DNA of 13,584 nt, taken from Nitrospiria bacterium. Lineage in GTDB: Bacteria > Nitrospirota > CAKKRA01 > 9FT-COMBO-42-15. Position 1 is the stretch's first letter; every line of letters starts with the position of its first letter. Location: the NCBI GenBank assembly GCA_919902475.1, contig CAKKRA010000251.1, positions 1-13,584 of the forward strand, given 5' to 3'. A program made the translations under genes and the position numbers. The notes beneath the pieces are model-generated. The model saw nothing but the letters and a program-made list of their open reading frames with translations, was not told where the DNA came from and searched no databases. Of the stretch, positions 6,018 through 12,984 are shown piece by piece.

Positions 6018-6512
6018 TTAGCTGAATAGCTTATCAATATCCTCTTCTGTAATCTCGGCAAATGGTGATTTAGTCTCACCCTTTACACCCTTCTCCTTCT
6101 CAACTTTCAGAAGAATGCGATTAAATATATTTGACAATGCCTCTGCGCTCTTTTTAACCCGCAGCCTTACAAGACCTAAGGATGACCTCTGGTCAAAAAT
6201 AACAACAAGTATGACCCTCTGGCTGATTATTGATATGTGGATATTATCCCTCTCGCCTTCATGAAAGAGGATAGAGAACTCTTTTTCTCCAATCAGCTTT
6301 GCCATTCCGCCTGTAGCTGCAATATTTCCTGCTGTAAGAGAGGCAAGGGATGTGGTGTCAAGATTCTCAGTTTCCCCAACCGCTGTTATAAGCTGTCCGT
6401 TTTTATCCACAACAAATGTCAGCTTGGCATTTGCCTGCTCATGGAGTTTAGAGAGCTCCTCGTCAATCTGCTTAAACTCCTCTTCATACATCACCAAATC
6501 TGAACCAGCCAT
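6018..6512 (-). CDS. mglB: MglB-type roadblock/LC7 protein (GAP partner of MglA)
   Basis: A 164-residue roadblock/LC7-domain protein. The domain runs from about residue 25 to 125, with FVVDKNGQLITAVG (33-46) and LASLTAGNIAATGGMAKLIG (56-75), the typical MglB core. A charged C-terminal tail follows (KVEKEKGVKGETKSPFAEIT). MglB homodimers bind MglA and stimulate its GTPase activity at the opposite pole. The ATG at 6512 is preceded by AAGGAGCAG. It is the first gene of the mglB-mglA operon and has its own promoter; the next gene upstream is porB. Confidence 0.92.
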   Translation of the reverse strand: MAGSDLVMYEEEFKQIDEELSKLHEQANAKLTFVVDKNGQLITAVGETENLDTTSLASLTAGNIAATGGMAKLIGEKEFSILFHEGERDNIHISIISQRVILVVIFDQRSSLGLVRLRVKKSAEALSNIFNRILLKVEKEKGVKGETKSPFAEITEEDIDKLFS

Positions 6513-6545
6513 CTGCTCCTTGCTCCTTATAATTGTTTAACTTCA

Positions 6546-6574
6546 AATATAGCACACAATATCAATAATTTCAA
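6546..6574 (-). promoter_or_regulatory. Predicted mglBA promoter
   Basis: Reading minus, -35 TTGAAA (6569-6574), 17 bp, then -10 TATATT (6546-6551). Transcription would start near 6539, about 27 nt before the mglB start. It sits in the 77-bp gap after porB. Confidence 0.6.
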
Positions 6575-6589
6575 GGTGATTACCTTTTT

Positions 6590-7510
6590 TTATAGACTTG
6601 CCAACCTCTGTAGCGCCTCCCATTCCTTATCTATATCTTGTTGAATTTGTTTAAGAAGTTCTGCATTTTCAGGCTTAAAAAGGTGCCTGAACCTTCCCTG
6701 CGGTTTTAACCATGCCTCAATTGGCAGCTTCTCTTTTGGCTTATAATTTATGGTATATTTGCCGTTTTCTACCTCATATAACGGCCAGAAACAGGTATCA
6801 ACAGCAATCTTTGACAATCCTATTGTATCCTTTGCCTCTGACTTCCAGCCAGGAGGGCATGGAGATACAACATTTAAGAATGACGGGCCGTCAACAGCAA
6901 AAGCCTTTTCTGCCTTTTTGGTTAAATCAAGCCAGTTGTGCGGAGATGCCTGAGCAACATAAGGGATATTGTGGGCAACAACAATCTTCGTCAAATCCTT
7001 CCTTTTTTGCAGTTTACCCTGAATTACAAGGCCTGCAGGGCTTGTGGTTGTTGCTGCGCCAAAGGGTGTGGAACTGGAGCGCTGCACGCCTGTATTCATA
7101 TAAGCGCCATTGTCATAGCATACATACAAAAACCTGTGGCCTCTTTCCAATGCGCCGGATAAGGATTGAAAACCTATATCATAAGTTCCGCCGTCGCCGC
7201 CAAAGGCAACAAAGTTTATCTTTTTATTTATCTTTCCCTTTTTCCTTAATGCCCTGTACATTGTCTCAATGCCAGAGGCTGTTGCAGCAGCATTCTCAAA
7301 GGCGCTGTGCATCCATGGCGCGCGCCATGCTGTATAAGGAAATATTGTAGACGCAACCTCAAGGCACCCTGTTGCATTTGCAAGCACAACAGGCGCATCT
7401 GATGTCCTTAATATAAGATTTACAATAATAGGGGCGCCGCAGCCAAGGCACATCCTGTGCCCGCCTTCCATTATAGGCTCTTTTTGTATTAGATCCTTAA
7501 GCTTTACCAT
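6590..7510 (-). CDS. porB: Pyruvate (2-oxoacid):ferredoxin oxidoreductase, beta subunit
   Basis: A 306-residue thiamine-diphosphate subunit. The start at 7510 is chosen because GAGAGGAGG precedes it; a longer reading would extend far into porA. Four cysteines that can hold the proximal [4Fe-4S] cluster are present: Cys21, Cys24, Cys49 (spacing C-x2-C-x24-C) and Cys218 (SPCPPGW). The ThDP/Mg site is GDGG (105-108) with DNGAYMNTG (133-141). The enzyme reversibly converts pyruvate, CoA and oxidised ferredoxin to acetyl-CoA, CO2 and reduced ferredoxin. It overlaps porA by 14 bp and is the last gene of the operon. Pyruvate as substrate is likely but not proven by sequence; other 2-oxoacids are possible. 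Confidence 0.93.
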   Translation of the reverse strand: MVKLKDLIQKEPIMEGGHRMCLGCGAPIIVNLILRTSDAPVVLANATGCLEVASTIFPYTAWRAPWMHSAFENAAATASGIETMYRALRKKGKINKKINFVAFGGDGGTYDIGFQSLSGALERGHRFLYVCYDNGAYMNTGVQRSSSTPFGAATTTSPAGLVIQGKLQKRKDLTKIVVAHNIPYVAQASPHNWLDLTKKAEKAFAVDGPSFLNVVSPCPPGWKSEAKDTIGLSKIAVDTCFWPLYEVENGKYTINYKPKEKLPIEAWLKPQGRFRHLFKPENAELLKQIQQDIDKEWEALQRLASL

Positions 7511-8702
7511 ATGCAGCCTCCTCTCCGCGGACAGTGATATATTCGGATATAGTCCGTATCTTGCCTGTATTCTTGGTATCCCTAAGCTCACGATATACCA
7601 TCTCTATATCAGGCAGCATCAAATCCCTGCCGCCCAGACCAAATATCTTATTAATCATTAAGGGCTGTTTCTTATTATTATACAAAGCAGACTTAAACTC
7701 CATAAATAAAGGCCCGCCCTCTGCGCCGGTTGAATCCGCCCTATCCATTACAGCAACTGCCTTTACATTTGAAAGTGCGTCAGCTAATTCAGCATATGGA
7801 AATGGCCTGAAGATGCGGGGCCTTAATAAGCCGACCTTCTCGCCTTTTGCCCTCATTGCATCAACTACTACCTTTACAGTTCCTGCTGCAGAGCTCAATA
7901 TAACAATTGCAATCTCTGCATCATCCATATAATATTCCTCAAAATATTCAAAGCCCCTGCCAGATATCTTTTTATACTCCCTTGCTACATCTAAAATCAC
8001 CTTCCTTGAATTCTTCATTGCCTCTGCCTGCGCCCTTTTGTGCTCCATAAAATAGTCCTGAAGGTCTAATGCGCCGTAGGTTACTGGATGCTCAACATCA
8101 AGAAGCGGATAGGTTGCCTTATACTCGCCTACAAAATCCCTCACAGTCTTATCATCCAAAAGTTCAAGGGAGTCTATGGCATGGCTTGTGATAAAACCAT
8201 CCATGCATGACATCACAGGAAGCCTCACATCCATATGCTCGGCAATCCTTACTGTCTGTATCTGATTGTCGTATGCCTCCTGCGCATTCTCTGCATATAT
8301 CTGAATCCAGCCTGAATCCCTTGCGCCCATTGAATCGCTGTGGTCGCCGTGGATATTAATCGGCGCGCTCAATGCCCTGTTAACACATGCAAGTGTTATA
8401 GGAAACCTCATGCCTGCTGCTATGTATAGCATCTCCCACATCAATGCAAGGCCCTGCGATGATGTTGATGTCATTACCCTGCCGCCTGCTGCTGCAGCGC
8501 CTATGCAGGCGCTCATTGCGCTGTGCTCGCTCTCAGTCGCAATCAGCTCTGTATCAACAAGACCGTCTGCAACATACTCAGAGAACTGCTCCATCACCTG
8601 TGTTGCCGGCGTGATCGGATACGCAGCGCAGACATCAGGGTTTATCTGCTTCATTGCAGTTGCAACTGCAATGTTTCCTGTTAATGCAACTAATTTACCC
8701 AT
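7497..8702 (-). CDS. porA: Pyruvate (2-oxoacid):ferredoxin oxidoreductase, alpha subunit
   Basis: A 401-residue alpha subunit, normal for the four-subunit enzyme. The N-terminal pyrimidine-binding domain shows GNIAVATAMKQ, the YPITPAT motif (about 28-34), and ATESEHSAMSACIGAAAAGG with the glutamate that activates ThDP. The stretch TSTSSQGLALMWEMLYIAAG follows. The C-terminal transketolase-like domain contains VGLLRPRIFRPFP. It works with PorB at the active site. An AAAGGAGC motif precedes the ATG at 8702. The 155-bp gap from porD is unusual inside this operon and is mostly filled by a palindromic element. Confidence 0.94.
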   Translation of the reverse strand: MGKLVALTGNIAVATAMKQINPDVCAAYPITPATQVMEQFSEYVADGLVDTELIATESEHSAMSACIGAAAAGGRVMTSTSSQGLALMWEMLYIAAGMRFPITLACVNRALSAPINIHGDHSDSMGARDSGWIQIYAENAQEAYDNQIQTVRIAEHMDVRLPVMSCMDGFITSHAIDSLELLDDKTVRDFVGEYKATYPLLDVEHPVTYGALDLQDYFMEHKRAQAEAMKNSRKVILDVAREYKKISGRGFEYFEEYYMDDAEIAIVILSSAAGTVKVVVDAMRAKGEKVGLLRPRIFRPFPYAELADALSNVKAVAVMDRADSTGAEGGPLFMEFKSALYNNKKQPLMINKIFGLGGRDLMLPDIEMVYRELRDTKNTGKIRTISEYITVRGEEAAYGKA

Positions 8703-8735
8703 TTTATGCTCCTTTCGTTTCTAATAATTTCTTAA

Positions 8736-8858
8736 ACGGCAAAGTGAAAAGCTCCAGATGCAAGGCGGAGCGAGGACTCGCACCGCAGCATACATGTTAG
8801 TATGTGAGGATGCGAGGCCGAAGCGACAACACAGCAGATGGACTTTTTACAAAGCCGT
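8736..8858. repeat. Palindromic MITE/REP-like element between porD and porA
   Basis: A 123-bp imperfect palindrome. The outer arms ACGGC (8736-8740) and GCCGT (8854-8858) are followed inward by matching stretches: GTGAAAAGCTCCAGATGC on the left, and GCAGATGGACTTTTTAC on the right as its near-complement. Inner arms rich in GCGAGG/CCTCGC follow, and the centre is CATAC-atgtta-GTATG (8789-8804). Elements of this AGATGGACTTTTT type are dispersed in several anaerobic bacterial groups. One end touches the porD stop codon. It carries no coding capacity. Confidence 0.75.
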
Positions 8859-9160
8859 CATTTTCCTTCTTTTGCCTTTGCCTCTTCTATCATTGCAATA
8901 GCCTTCACATTGTCAGGACACTCTACAGCACAGATACCGCATCCCTTGCAATGCTCATAATCAAAGTGATTCACCTTTCCCTCAACAAGGCAGACTGCTG
9001 AATCAGGGCAGAATATCCAGCACCTCATGCAGTTTGTGCATTTATCCAAGTCAATTACAGGCCTGAATGTCCTCCAGTCGCCTGTTGCATAATTTTTTGT
9101 ATTTGCTGCCTCTAAGATAAGCCCGCCGATAGGTAATTCCTTCCATCCCTTTTTCTTCAT
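8858..9160 (-). CDS. porD: Pyruvate:ferredoxin oxidoreductase, delta (ferredoxin-like) subunit
   Basis: A 100-residue protein with two [4Fe-4S] motifs, CTNCMRCWIFCP (residues 42-53) and CKGCGICAVECP (71-82), in a 2[4Fe-4S] ferredoxin fold. The N-terminus (LPIGGLILEAANTKNYATGD) is the usual PorD extension. It carries electrons from the PorB cluster to external ferredoxin. Its start overlaps the porG stop as ATGA. Its stop TGA (8858-8860) overlaps by one base the end of the palindromic element. It is part of the porG-porD-porA-porB operon. Confidence 0.95.
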   Translation of the reverse strand: MKKKGWKELPIGGLILEAANTKNYATGDWRTFRPVIDLDKCTNCMRCWIFCPDSAVCLVEGKVNHFDYEHCKGCGICAVECPDNVKAIAMIEEAKAKEGK

Positions 9161-9729
9161 TCTCCCTTTACCTCCTCGTACGCCCTCTTTACAGCCTCAA
9201 GATTCTTCTGTGTTATCTTTTCAGGGAATTTCTTTTCAAAGTCCTCCTTAACATCATCAAGAACCCTTTTAATATCAACTATGCCTGACACCTTTGCAAG
9301 TGCGCCGAGCATGGCTGTATTTGGAATAGGTTTGCCAATTGTCTCAAGGCTTATCCTTGTTGCATCAATGGTGTAAATCCTGCCGCCTTTTAATTTTATC
9401 TTATTGCGGACTGCTGCAGGGTCATCCTTTGTATTGACTAAAAATACCGCCTTTTCATCTGTCCCTTCTGTAAAATCAGTTGTCCCAACCAATGTCGGGT
9501 CAACCACCACAACTATACTGGGATTTGTAACGCCGCAGTGTATTGTGAGTTTTTTGCCGCTGATTCGGTTATATGCCTTTACAGGCGCGCCTGTCCTTTC
9601 AGGCCCGAATTCAGGAAATGCCTGAACATATTTTCCGCCTACCATTGCCGATTGGGCAAAGAGCTTGGCTGCTGTAACTGTTCCCTGGCCGCCTCTCCCA
9701 TGCCATCGTATCTCAGTTGCATCATACAT
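9157..9729 (-). CDS. porG: Pyruvate:ferredoxin oxidoreductase, gamma subunit
   Basis: A 190-residue gamma subunit (also called PorC). The N-terminal EIRWHGRGGQGTVTAAKLFA is the family signature, followed by FPEFGPERTGAPVKAYNRIS. The domain binds CoA in structurally known 2-oxoacid oxidoreductases. The ATG at 9729 is preceded by AGGAGG with 8 bases of spacing, the best ribosome binding site in the operon, as expected for its first gene. The stop overlaps the porD start by 4 bp. Subunit order gamma-delta-alpha-beta is the ancestral four-gene arrangement. Confidence 0.94.
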   Translation of the reverse strand: MYDATEIRWHGRGGQGTVTAAKLFAQSAMVGGKYVQAFPEFGPERTGAPVKAYNRISGKKLTIHCGVTNPSIVVVVDPTLVGTTDFTEGTDEKAVFLVNTKDDPAAVRNKIKLKGGRIYTIDATRISLETIGKPIPNTAMLGALAKVSGIVDIKRVLDDVKEDFEKKFPEKITQKNLEAVKRAYEEVKGE

Positions 9730-9761
9730 TGTTTATTCCTCCTTCTTGTCGCTTTGCTCCA

Positions 9762-9789
9762 TTGTAAAATGAAAATTGAAAAATGACAA
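9762..9789 (-). promoter_or_regulatory. Predicted por operon promoter
   Basis: Reading minus, -35 TTGTCA (9784-9789), 16 bp, then -10 TACAAT (9762-9767). Transcription would begin near 9755, about 26 nt before porG. The -35 lies only 4 bp from the MITE-like element. Confidence 0.5.
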
Positions 9790-9793
9790 ATAA

Positions 9794-9873
9794 TGTCATT
9801 CCCGCAGAGTCTCTGAGCGGGAATCTATAAATAAACGAAACTGGATTCCTGCTAAAAACACGCAGGAATGACA
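9794..9873. repeat. 80-bp MITE-like element with TGTCATTCC termini
   Basis: Terminal inverted repeats TGTCATTCC (9794-9802) and GGAATGACA (9865-9873) enclose two internal hairpins: ATTCCCGC/GCGGGAAT (9798-9824) and ATTCCTGC/GCAGGAAT (9845-9869). This GTCATTCC...GGAATGAC structure is a common class of non-coding dispersed element. It separates recR from the por promoter and may help terminate transcription coming from recR. The rest of the 194-bp gap (9874-9923) is AT-rich with nothing recognised. Confidence 0.75.
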
Positions 9874-9923
9874 CGCTCCCAATCTTTATTCTGCACTTTA
9901 CATTTTGCTATTTTCATTTTTCC

Positions 9924-10526
9924 TTATTGCATATCCCGCCTTCCTTCAAGCGCCTTTATCAATGTCACCTCATCTGCATACTCTAAGTCACTGCCAACAG
10001 GAACGCCATAGGCAATCCTTGTTGCCTTTATGCCGGCAGACTTGATAAGCCTTGAAAGATATATTGCAGTTGCCTCGCCTTCAATCGTAGGATTTGTGGC
10101 GATTATTACCTCCTCAACACCATGGCCGTTGCTAAGCCTCTGCATAAGACCATCTATTTTTATATCCTTTGGCCCTATTCCGTCTAAAGGTGAAAGCGCT
10201 CCTATCAAAACATGATAAAGCCCTTTATACTCCTTGGTCTTTTCAATTGCTAAAAGGTTGCTTGGCTCTTCAATAACCAAAATCTTTTTTCTATCCCGCA
10301 TCGGGTCAGAGCAGATTTCGCATATCTCGTCTTCAGTAATGTTGTTGCACACAGAGCAGAACCTGCTTTTATCTTTTAAATCTACAATTGCCCTTGCAAT
10401 CCCCCTTGCCTCAGAATCATCCATCTTCAACAAAAAGAAGGCGAGCCTCTGCGCAGTCTTCTGGCCTATGCCAGGAAACCTCATCAGCTCTTCTATCAAT
10501 CTGTTAAGCACGCCTGCCTGAGCCAT
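9924..10526 (-). CDS. recR: Recombination mediator protein RecR
   Basis: A 200-residue protein of typical RecR size. It has an N-terminal helix-hairpin-helix (RFPGIGQKTAQRLAFFLL, about 16-33), a four-cysteine zinc site (Cys57, Cys60, Cys69, Cys72) and a Toprim domain starting at VIEEPSN (84-90). The C-terminal TRIAYGVPVGSDLEYADEVT is diagnostic. RecR works with RecO/RecF to load RecA on gapped DNA. It is the last gene of the dnaX-ybaB-recR operon and starts 8 bp after ybaB; AGGAT lies just upstream of the ATG. Confidence 0.97.
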   Translation of the reverse strand: MAQAGVLNRLIEELMRFPGIGQKTAQRLAFFLLKMDDSEARGIARAIVDLKDKSRFCSVCNNITEDEICEICSDPMRDRKKILVIEEPSNLLAIEKTKEYKGLYHVLIGALSPLDGIGPKDIKIDGLMQRLSNGHGVEEVIIATNPTIEGEATAIYLSRLIKSAGIKATRIAYGVPVGSDLEYADEVTLIKALEGRRDMQ

Positions 10527-10534
10527 CTATTATC

Positions 10535-10852
10535 CTAAAACAGACCCGGAATATTTATGCCCATTGTAAGCTGTTTCATCTCCTCTGACATCATCTCCTT
10601 GGACTTTCTCAATGCCTCGTTCACTGCTGCCAATATCAAATCCTGAAGCATATCTGCGTCATTTGAATTTATAACAGAGGGGTCTATCTTGATAGAAATA
10701 ATCTCCTGCTTCCCGTTTGCTACTACAGTTACCACGCCGCCGCCTGCAGACGCCTCAACTGTCTTTACGCCTACCTCTTCCTGAATCTTCTTCAGCCTCT
10801 CCTGCATCTGCATTGCCTGTTTCATCATATCGCCAATCATCTTTTTTGACAT
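10535..10852 (-). CDS. ybaB: YbaB/EbfC-family nucleoid-associated protein
   Basis: A 105-residue protein matching the YbaB/EbfC family. It has an N-terminal methionine-rich helix (MMKQAMQMQERLKKIQEEVG), the central VEASAGGGVVTVVANGKQEI (about 32-51), SIKIDPSV, and a C-terminal helix (EALRKSKEMMSEEMKQLTMG). Members form dimers that bind DNA. The position between dnaX and recR is conserved widely in bacteria. The start lies 3 bp after the dnaX stop. An AGGAG touches this ATG directly, and GAGGAG further upstream is the better-spaced ribosome binding site. Met5 is a possible alternative start. Confidence 0.95.
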   Translation of the reverse strand: MSKKMIGDMMKQAMQMQERLKKIQEEVGVKTVEASAGGGVVTVVANGKQEIISIKIDPSVINSNDADMLQDLILAAVNEALRKSKEMMSEEMKQLTMGINIPGLF

Positions 10853-10855
10853 CTC

Positions 10856-12541
10856 CTATCTCTCCTCTATCTTCCGCACACCTAACAGCTTTCCGCCAAA
10901 TATATCCAGCGCGTCTTTTACAAGGGGGTTTATATCCACCCCTGCGCCATTCCTTATGCCGCTGTTTCCACTATCAGCATTTGCTGAAATTTTAACAAAT
11001 TTCAAGTGTATATCCCTATGACAAATATCATTTATAAGATTTTTTAATGCCTTTTTATTATCTTCCCTCTCTATTAGCTCTATCAAAAATGATGACCTGT
11101 CGCTAAACCCGATTATAAGCTCCTTTTCAGAGCTTCTGACTAATTCCCCCTGTTCAAGGTATGAACCTATATTCGGCTTCTTCTCCTTTACCCTGTTTAT
11201 CAATTCATCCCAGTTTACAGAAGAGCCGTTTCCATCACCCGCTGTGTTTGCCTCTCTTTTATCCTGCGGCTCTTGCAGACTCTCATCCTCTCTTTTTTGA
11301 GAATCTGTTTTCTGGCTTATGACTTCTGTATTCTGTATTCTTTCCTCTGCCTTTATTCTGTTTTCTGGCTTATGACCTCTGTATTCTCCCATACCTTCAG
11401 TATTACCCGAAGGGCTGCTAACCAATTCAATAAGTTTATCTATACTCTTAAAGGAAGGAACATGCACTGCCTTTACAGCAGCCATCTCAAGAGACATCCA
11501 TGGATATGGAGACCACCTTATCTCCTTATGCACATTTGAAAATATGGAAAAGAAAAGCTGCGCCTCTTCCATTGAAAGGCCTTCTGCAAGCCTTTTTATC
11601 TCATCTACTGCATCCCTTGAAAGCTCAATCAATTCTTCAGGAGAACTTGACACCTTTACAATCATTATATTTCTTATATGCTCAATAAGGTTATTGCAGA
11701 ACTGCCTTACATCATATCCGCAGTCCTGAGCCTCCCTTATTATCTTAATAATGCCTGCAGAATCTTTATTCTTTAATCTATCAATAAATGCAAGCATAAT
11801 ATCCTTATTTATAACACCGAGGACATCTGCAATCTCCTTCTCATCCACCTTTTTGCCGCAGAAGGATATAACCTGATCAAGGATGCTTAGAGAATCCCTC
11901 ATGCTGCCGTCTGCTGCCTTTGCAATAATTGACAGGCCGTTGTCATTTATATTAATGCCGTCTTTTTCTGCAATAAGGCGGAGTTTGTCAACAATCTCTA
12001 TCAGAGTAAGCCTCTTGAAGTTAAAATGCTGGCAGCGGGAAAGCACTGTTGACGGTATCTCATGAACCTCTGTTGTAGCAAAGACAAAAATCACATGGGA
12101 TGGCGGCTCTTCAAGCGTCTTTAGAAGGGCATTAAATGCCGAGTTGGAGAGCATGTGCACCTCATCAATAATATACACCTTATATTTGCCGTGCATGGGC
12201 GCATATTTTACATTTTCCCTCAGCTCACGCACATCATCAACGCCGGTGTTTGACGCGCCGTCAATTTCAAGGACATCAGTGGAGAGTCCTGAGGTAATTT
12301 CCCTGCATGGGTCGCAGTTGTTGCAAGGCTCTGGTGTGGGGCCATTGACGCAGTTTAATGCCTTTGCAAGTATTCGGGCAGTAGTCGTCTTTCCCACTCC
12401 CCTTGAGCCTGAGAAGATATAGGCATGGGCAATGCGGTTATTCTTAATGGCATTCTGCAAGGTTCTTGTTACATGGCCCTGGCCGATTATGTCTTCAAAT
12501 CTCTGGGGACGCCATTTTCTTGCTGAAACCTGATATTCCAT
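10856..12541 (-). CDS. dnaX: DNA polymerase III subunits gamma/tau
   Basis: A 561-residue clamp-loader ATPase. The start MEYQVSARKWRPQRFEDIIG at 12541 is the standard DnaX N-terminus. A longer reading to 12670 would run through the SRP RNA gene and is rejected. Walker A is GSRGVGKTT (45-53), the zinc site is Cys64, Cys73, Cys76 and Cys79, Walker B is IIDEVHM (124-130), and the arginine finger is in SRC (168-170). The linker at about 385-435 is low-complexity and contains a duplicated DNA segment. The C-terminal domain is divergent. It loads the beta clamp during replication. The ribosome binding site is weak (GAAAGAAG). It is followed by ybaB within 3 bp. Confidence 0.96.
   Translation of the reverse strand: MEYQVSARKWRPQRFEDIIGQGHVTRTLQNAIKNNRIAHAYIFSGSRGVGKTTTARILAKALNCVNGPTPEPCNNCDPCREITSGLSTDVLEIDGASNTGVDDVRELRENVKYAPMHGKYKVYIIDEVHMLSNSAFNALLKTLEEPPSHVIFVFATTEVHEIPSTVLSRCQHFNFKRLTLIEIVDKLRLIAEKDGININDNGLSIIAKAADGSMRDSLSILDQVISFCGKKVDEKEIADVLGVINKDIMLAFIDRLKNKDSAGIIKIIREAQDCGYDVRQFCNNLIEHIRNIMIVKVSSSPEELIELSRDAVDEIKRLAEGLSMEEAQLFFSIFSNVHKEIRWSPYPWMSLEMAAVKAVHVPSFKSIDKLIELVSSPSGNTEGMGEYRGHKPENRIKAEERIQNTEVISQKTDSQKREDESLQEPQDKREANTAGDGNGSSVNWDELINRVKEKKPNIGSYLEQGELVRSSEKELIIGFSDRSSFLIELIEREDNKKALKNLINDICHRDIHLKFVKISANADSGNSGIRNGAGVDINPLVKDALDIFGGKLLGVRKIEER
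11305..11387. repeat. Duplicated 30-bp segment in the dnaX linker, read in two frames
   Basis: Two 30-bp copies, 11305-11334 and 11358-11387, differ at one base. Both begin CTGTTTTCTGGCTTATGAC. Their 53-bp offset is not a multiple of three, so on the minus strand one copy reads EYRGHKPENR and the other QNTEVISQKT. The protein linker therefore tolerates sequence of any frame. Confidence 0.85.
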
Positions 12542-12560
12542 CTTCTTTCGCCTTTCATAT

Positions 12561-12664
12561 CGGAGGTCAGGCTGCCTGCGGCACACATTTGAATTACTTA
12601 CCGCTGCTTCCTTCCGGATCTGACGGGGTTTGTAACCTCCTGTTGCGCAAGGCCCGACCTCCGG
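12561..12664 (-). ncRNA. ffs: Signal recognition particle RNA (small, 4.5S type)
   Basis: On the minus strand the apical domain reads GTCAGATCCGGAAGGAAGCA followed by GC, the universal bacterial SRP RNA motif that binds Ffh. The two ends pair as GGAGGTCGGGC with GCCTGACCTCC (11 bp including one G.T), defining a hairpin of about 104 nt. This is the small form without an Alu domain. It lies 19 bp upstream of dnaX and downstream of tRNA-Ser, a conserved gene order. Exact ends are estimated from the pairing; no clear promoter was recognised. Confidence 0.93.
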
Positions 12665-12672
12665 TATCAAAG

Positions 12673-12696
12673 GATGTGAAGCGTGCGCTTCACATC
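12673..12696. repeat. Short perfect palindrome upstream of ffs
   Basis: GATGTGAAGCG (12673-12683) is followed by TG and its exact complement CGCTTCACATC (12686-12696), an 11-bp stem with a 2-nt turn. It lies just upstream of the SRP RNA gene and next to a heptamer array. Function is unknown. Confidence 0.7.
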
Positions 12697-12698
12697 AC

Positions 12699-12753
12699 TT
12701 ATAACCTATAACTAATAACTCATAACCTTAATGTTAAAAGTTATTAGTTATAA
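12699..12753. repeat. Heptamer repeat arrays in opposite orientations (GTTAYRA-like units)
   Basis: Four contiguous 7-bp units lie on the minus strand (12699-12726: GTTATGA, GTTATTA, GTTATAG, GTTATAA). Three lie on the plus strand (12733-12753: GTTAAAA, GTTATTA, GTTATAA). The facing arrays give a perfect 14-bp inverted repeat (12707-12720 with 12739-12752). No gene is seen in this spacer. Confidence 0.8.
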
Positions 12754-12756
12754 GTG

Positions 12757-12778
12757 AAAAATTGCTACGCAATTTTTT
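12757..12778 (-). terminator. Hairpin terminator after tRNA-Ser
   Basis: Reading minus, AAAAATTGC-GTA-GCAATTTTT forms a 9-bp stem with a U-tract as its 3' arm, starting 2-3 nt after the tRNA-Ser CCA end. It has the form of an intrinsic terminator with a short, AT-rich stem. Confidence 0.55.
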
Positions 12779-12779
12779 C

Positions 12780-12868
12780 TGGCGGAGAGAGAGGGATTTG
12801 AACCCCCGATGGGTTTCCCCACACCTGATTTCGAGTCAGGCGCCTTCAGCCAGCTCGGCCATCTCTCC
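12780..12868 (-). tRNA. tRNA-Ser(CGA)
   Basis: An 89-nt class II tRNA with CCA encoded (12780-12782). The acceptor is GGAGAGA/TCTCTCC with G73. The anticodon stem CCTGA/TCAGG holds the loop CTCGAAA, anticodon CGA (12831-12833), which reads UCG. A long variable arm (TGTGGGGAAACCCATC) is as expected for serine tRNAs, and the T loop is TTCAAAT. It lies between tadA and ffs, as in many bacteria. Confidence 0.95.
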
Positions 12869-12871
12869 GAG

Positions 12872-12916
12872 ATTTGCTACGCAAATACTAATAACTTATA
12901 ACTAATAACTCGTAAC
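12872..12916. repeat. GTA-loop microhairpin plus heptamer array upstream of tRNA-Ser
   Basis: A hairpin ATTTGC-TAC-GCAAAT (12872-12886) is followed by four contiguous 7-bp units on the minus strand (12889-12916: GTTACGA, GTTATTA, GTTATAA, GTTATTA). This lies in the tRNA-Ser promoter region; no standard promoter was convincingly found. Confidence 0.75.
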
Positions 12917-12935
12917 CTATGAATAAACTTAAACT

Positions 12936-12984
12936 GTAGGCACGAATTTATTCGTGCAAAAAGCACGGTTAAAACCGTGCCTAC
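12936..12984. repeat. Palindromic element overlapping the tadA stop codon
   Basis: Terminal inverted repeats GTAGGCACG (12936-12944) and CGTGCCTAC (12976-12984) enclose two small hairpins, GCACGAA/TTCGTGC and GCACGGTT/AACCGTGC. It resembles dispersed GTAGG...CCTAC elements in other bacteria. The tadA stop TAG (12981-12983) lies inside its right terminus. Confidence 0.75.

Noticed and set aside
6574..6587. Small hairpin plus T-run as the por operon terminator
   Set aside because: The stem is only 5 bp and the T-run is on the plus strand, the wrong side for a minus-strand operon.
6712..7350. Long plus-strand open frame opposite porB
   Set aside because: It is antisense to a clearly conserved gene, and its low-complexity glutamine/leucine-rich content reflects the porB codon pattern.
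7511..7591. N-terminal extension of PorB
   Set aside because: It would overlap porA by 95 bp in another frame. A strong ribosome binding site precedes the ATG at 7510 and PorB proteins begin there.
11039..11045. In-frame A-AAA-AAT slippery heptamer in dnaX as a programmed frameshift making gamma
   Set aside because: It lies near codon 500 of 561, far beyond the usual site. A -1 shift gives only about four residues before a stop, and no obvious stimulatory structure was seen.
12542..12670. N-terminal extension of DnaX by 43 residues
   Set aside because: The stretch lies across the SRP RNA gene, and the protein at 12541 already begins with the standard DnaX N-terminus.
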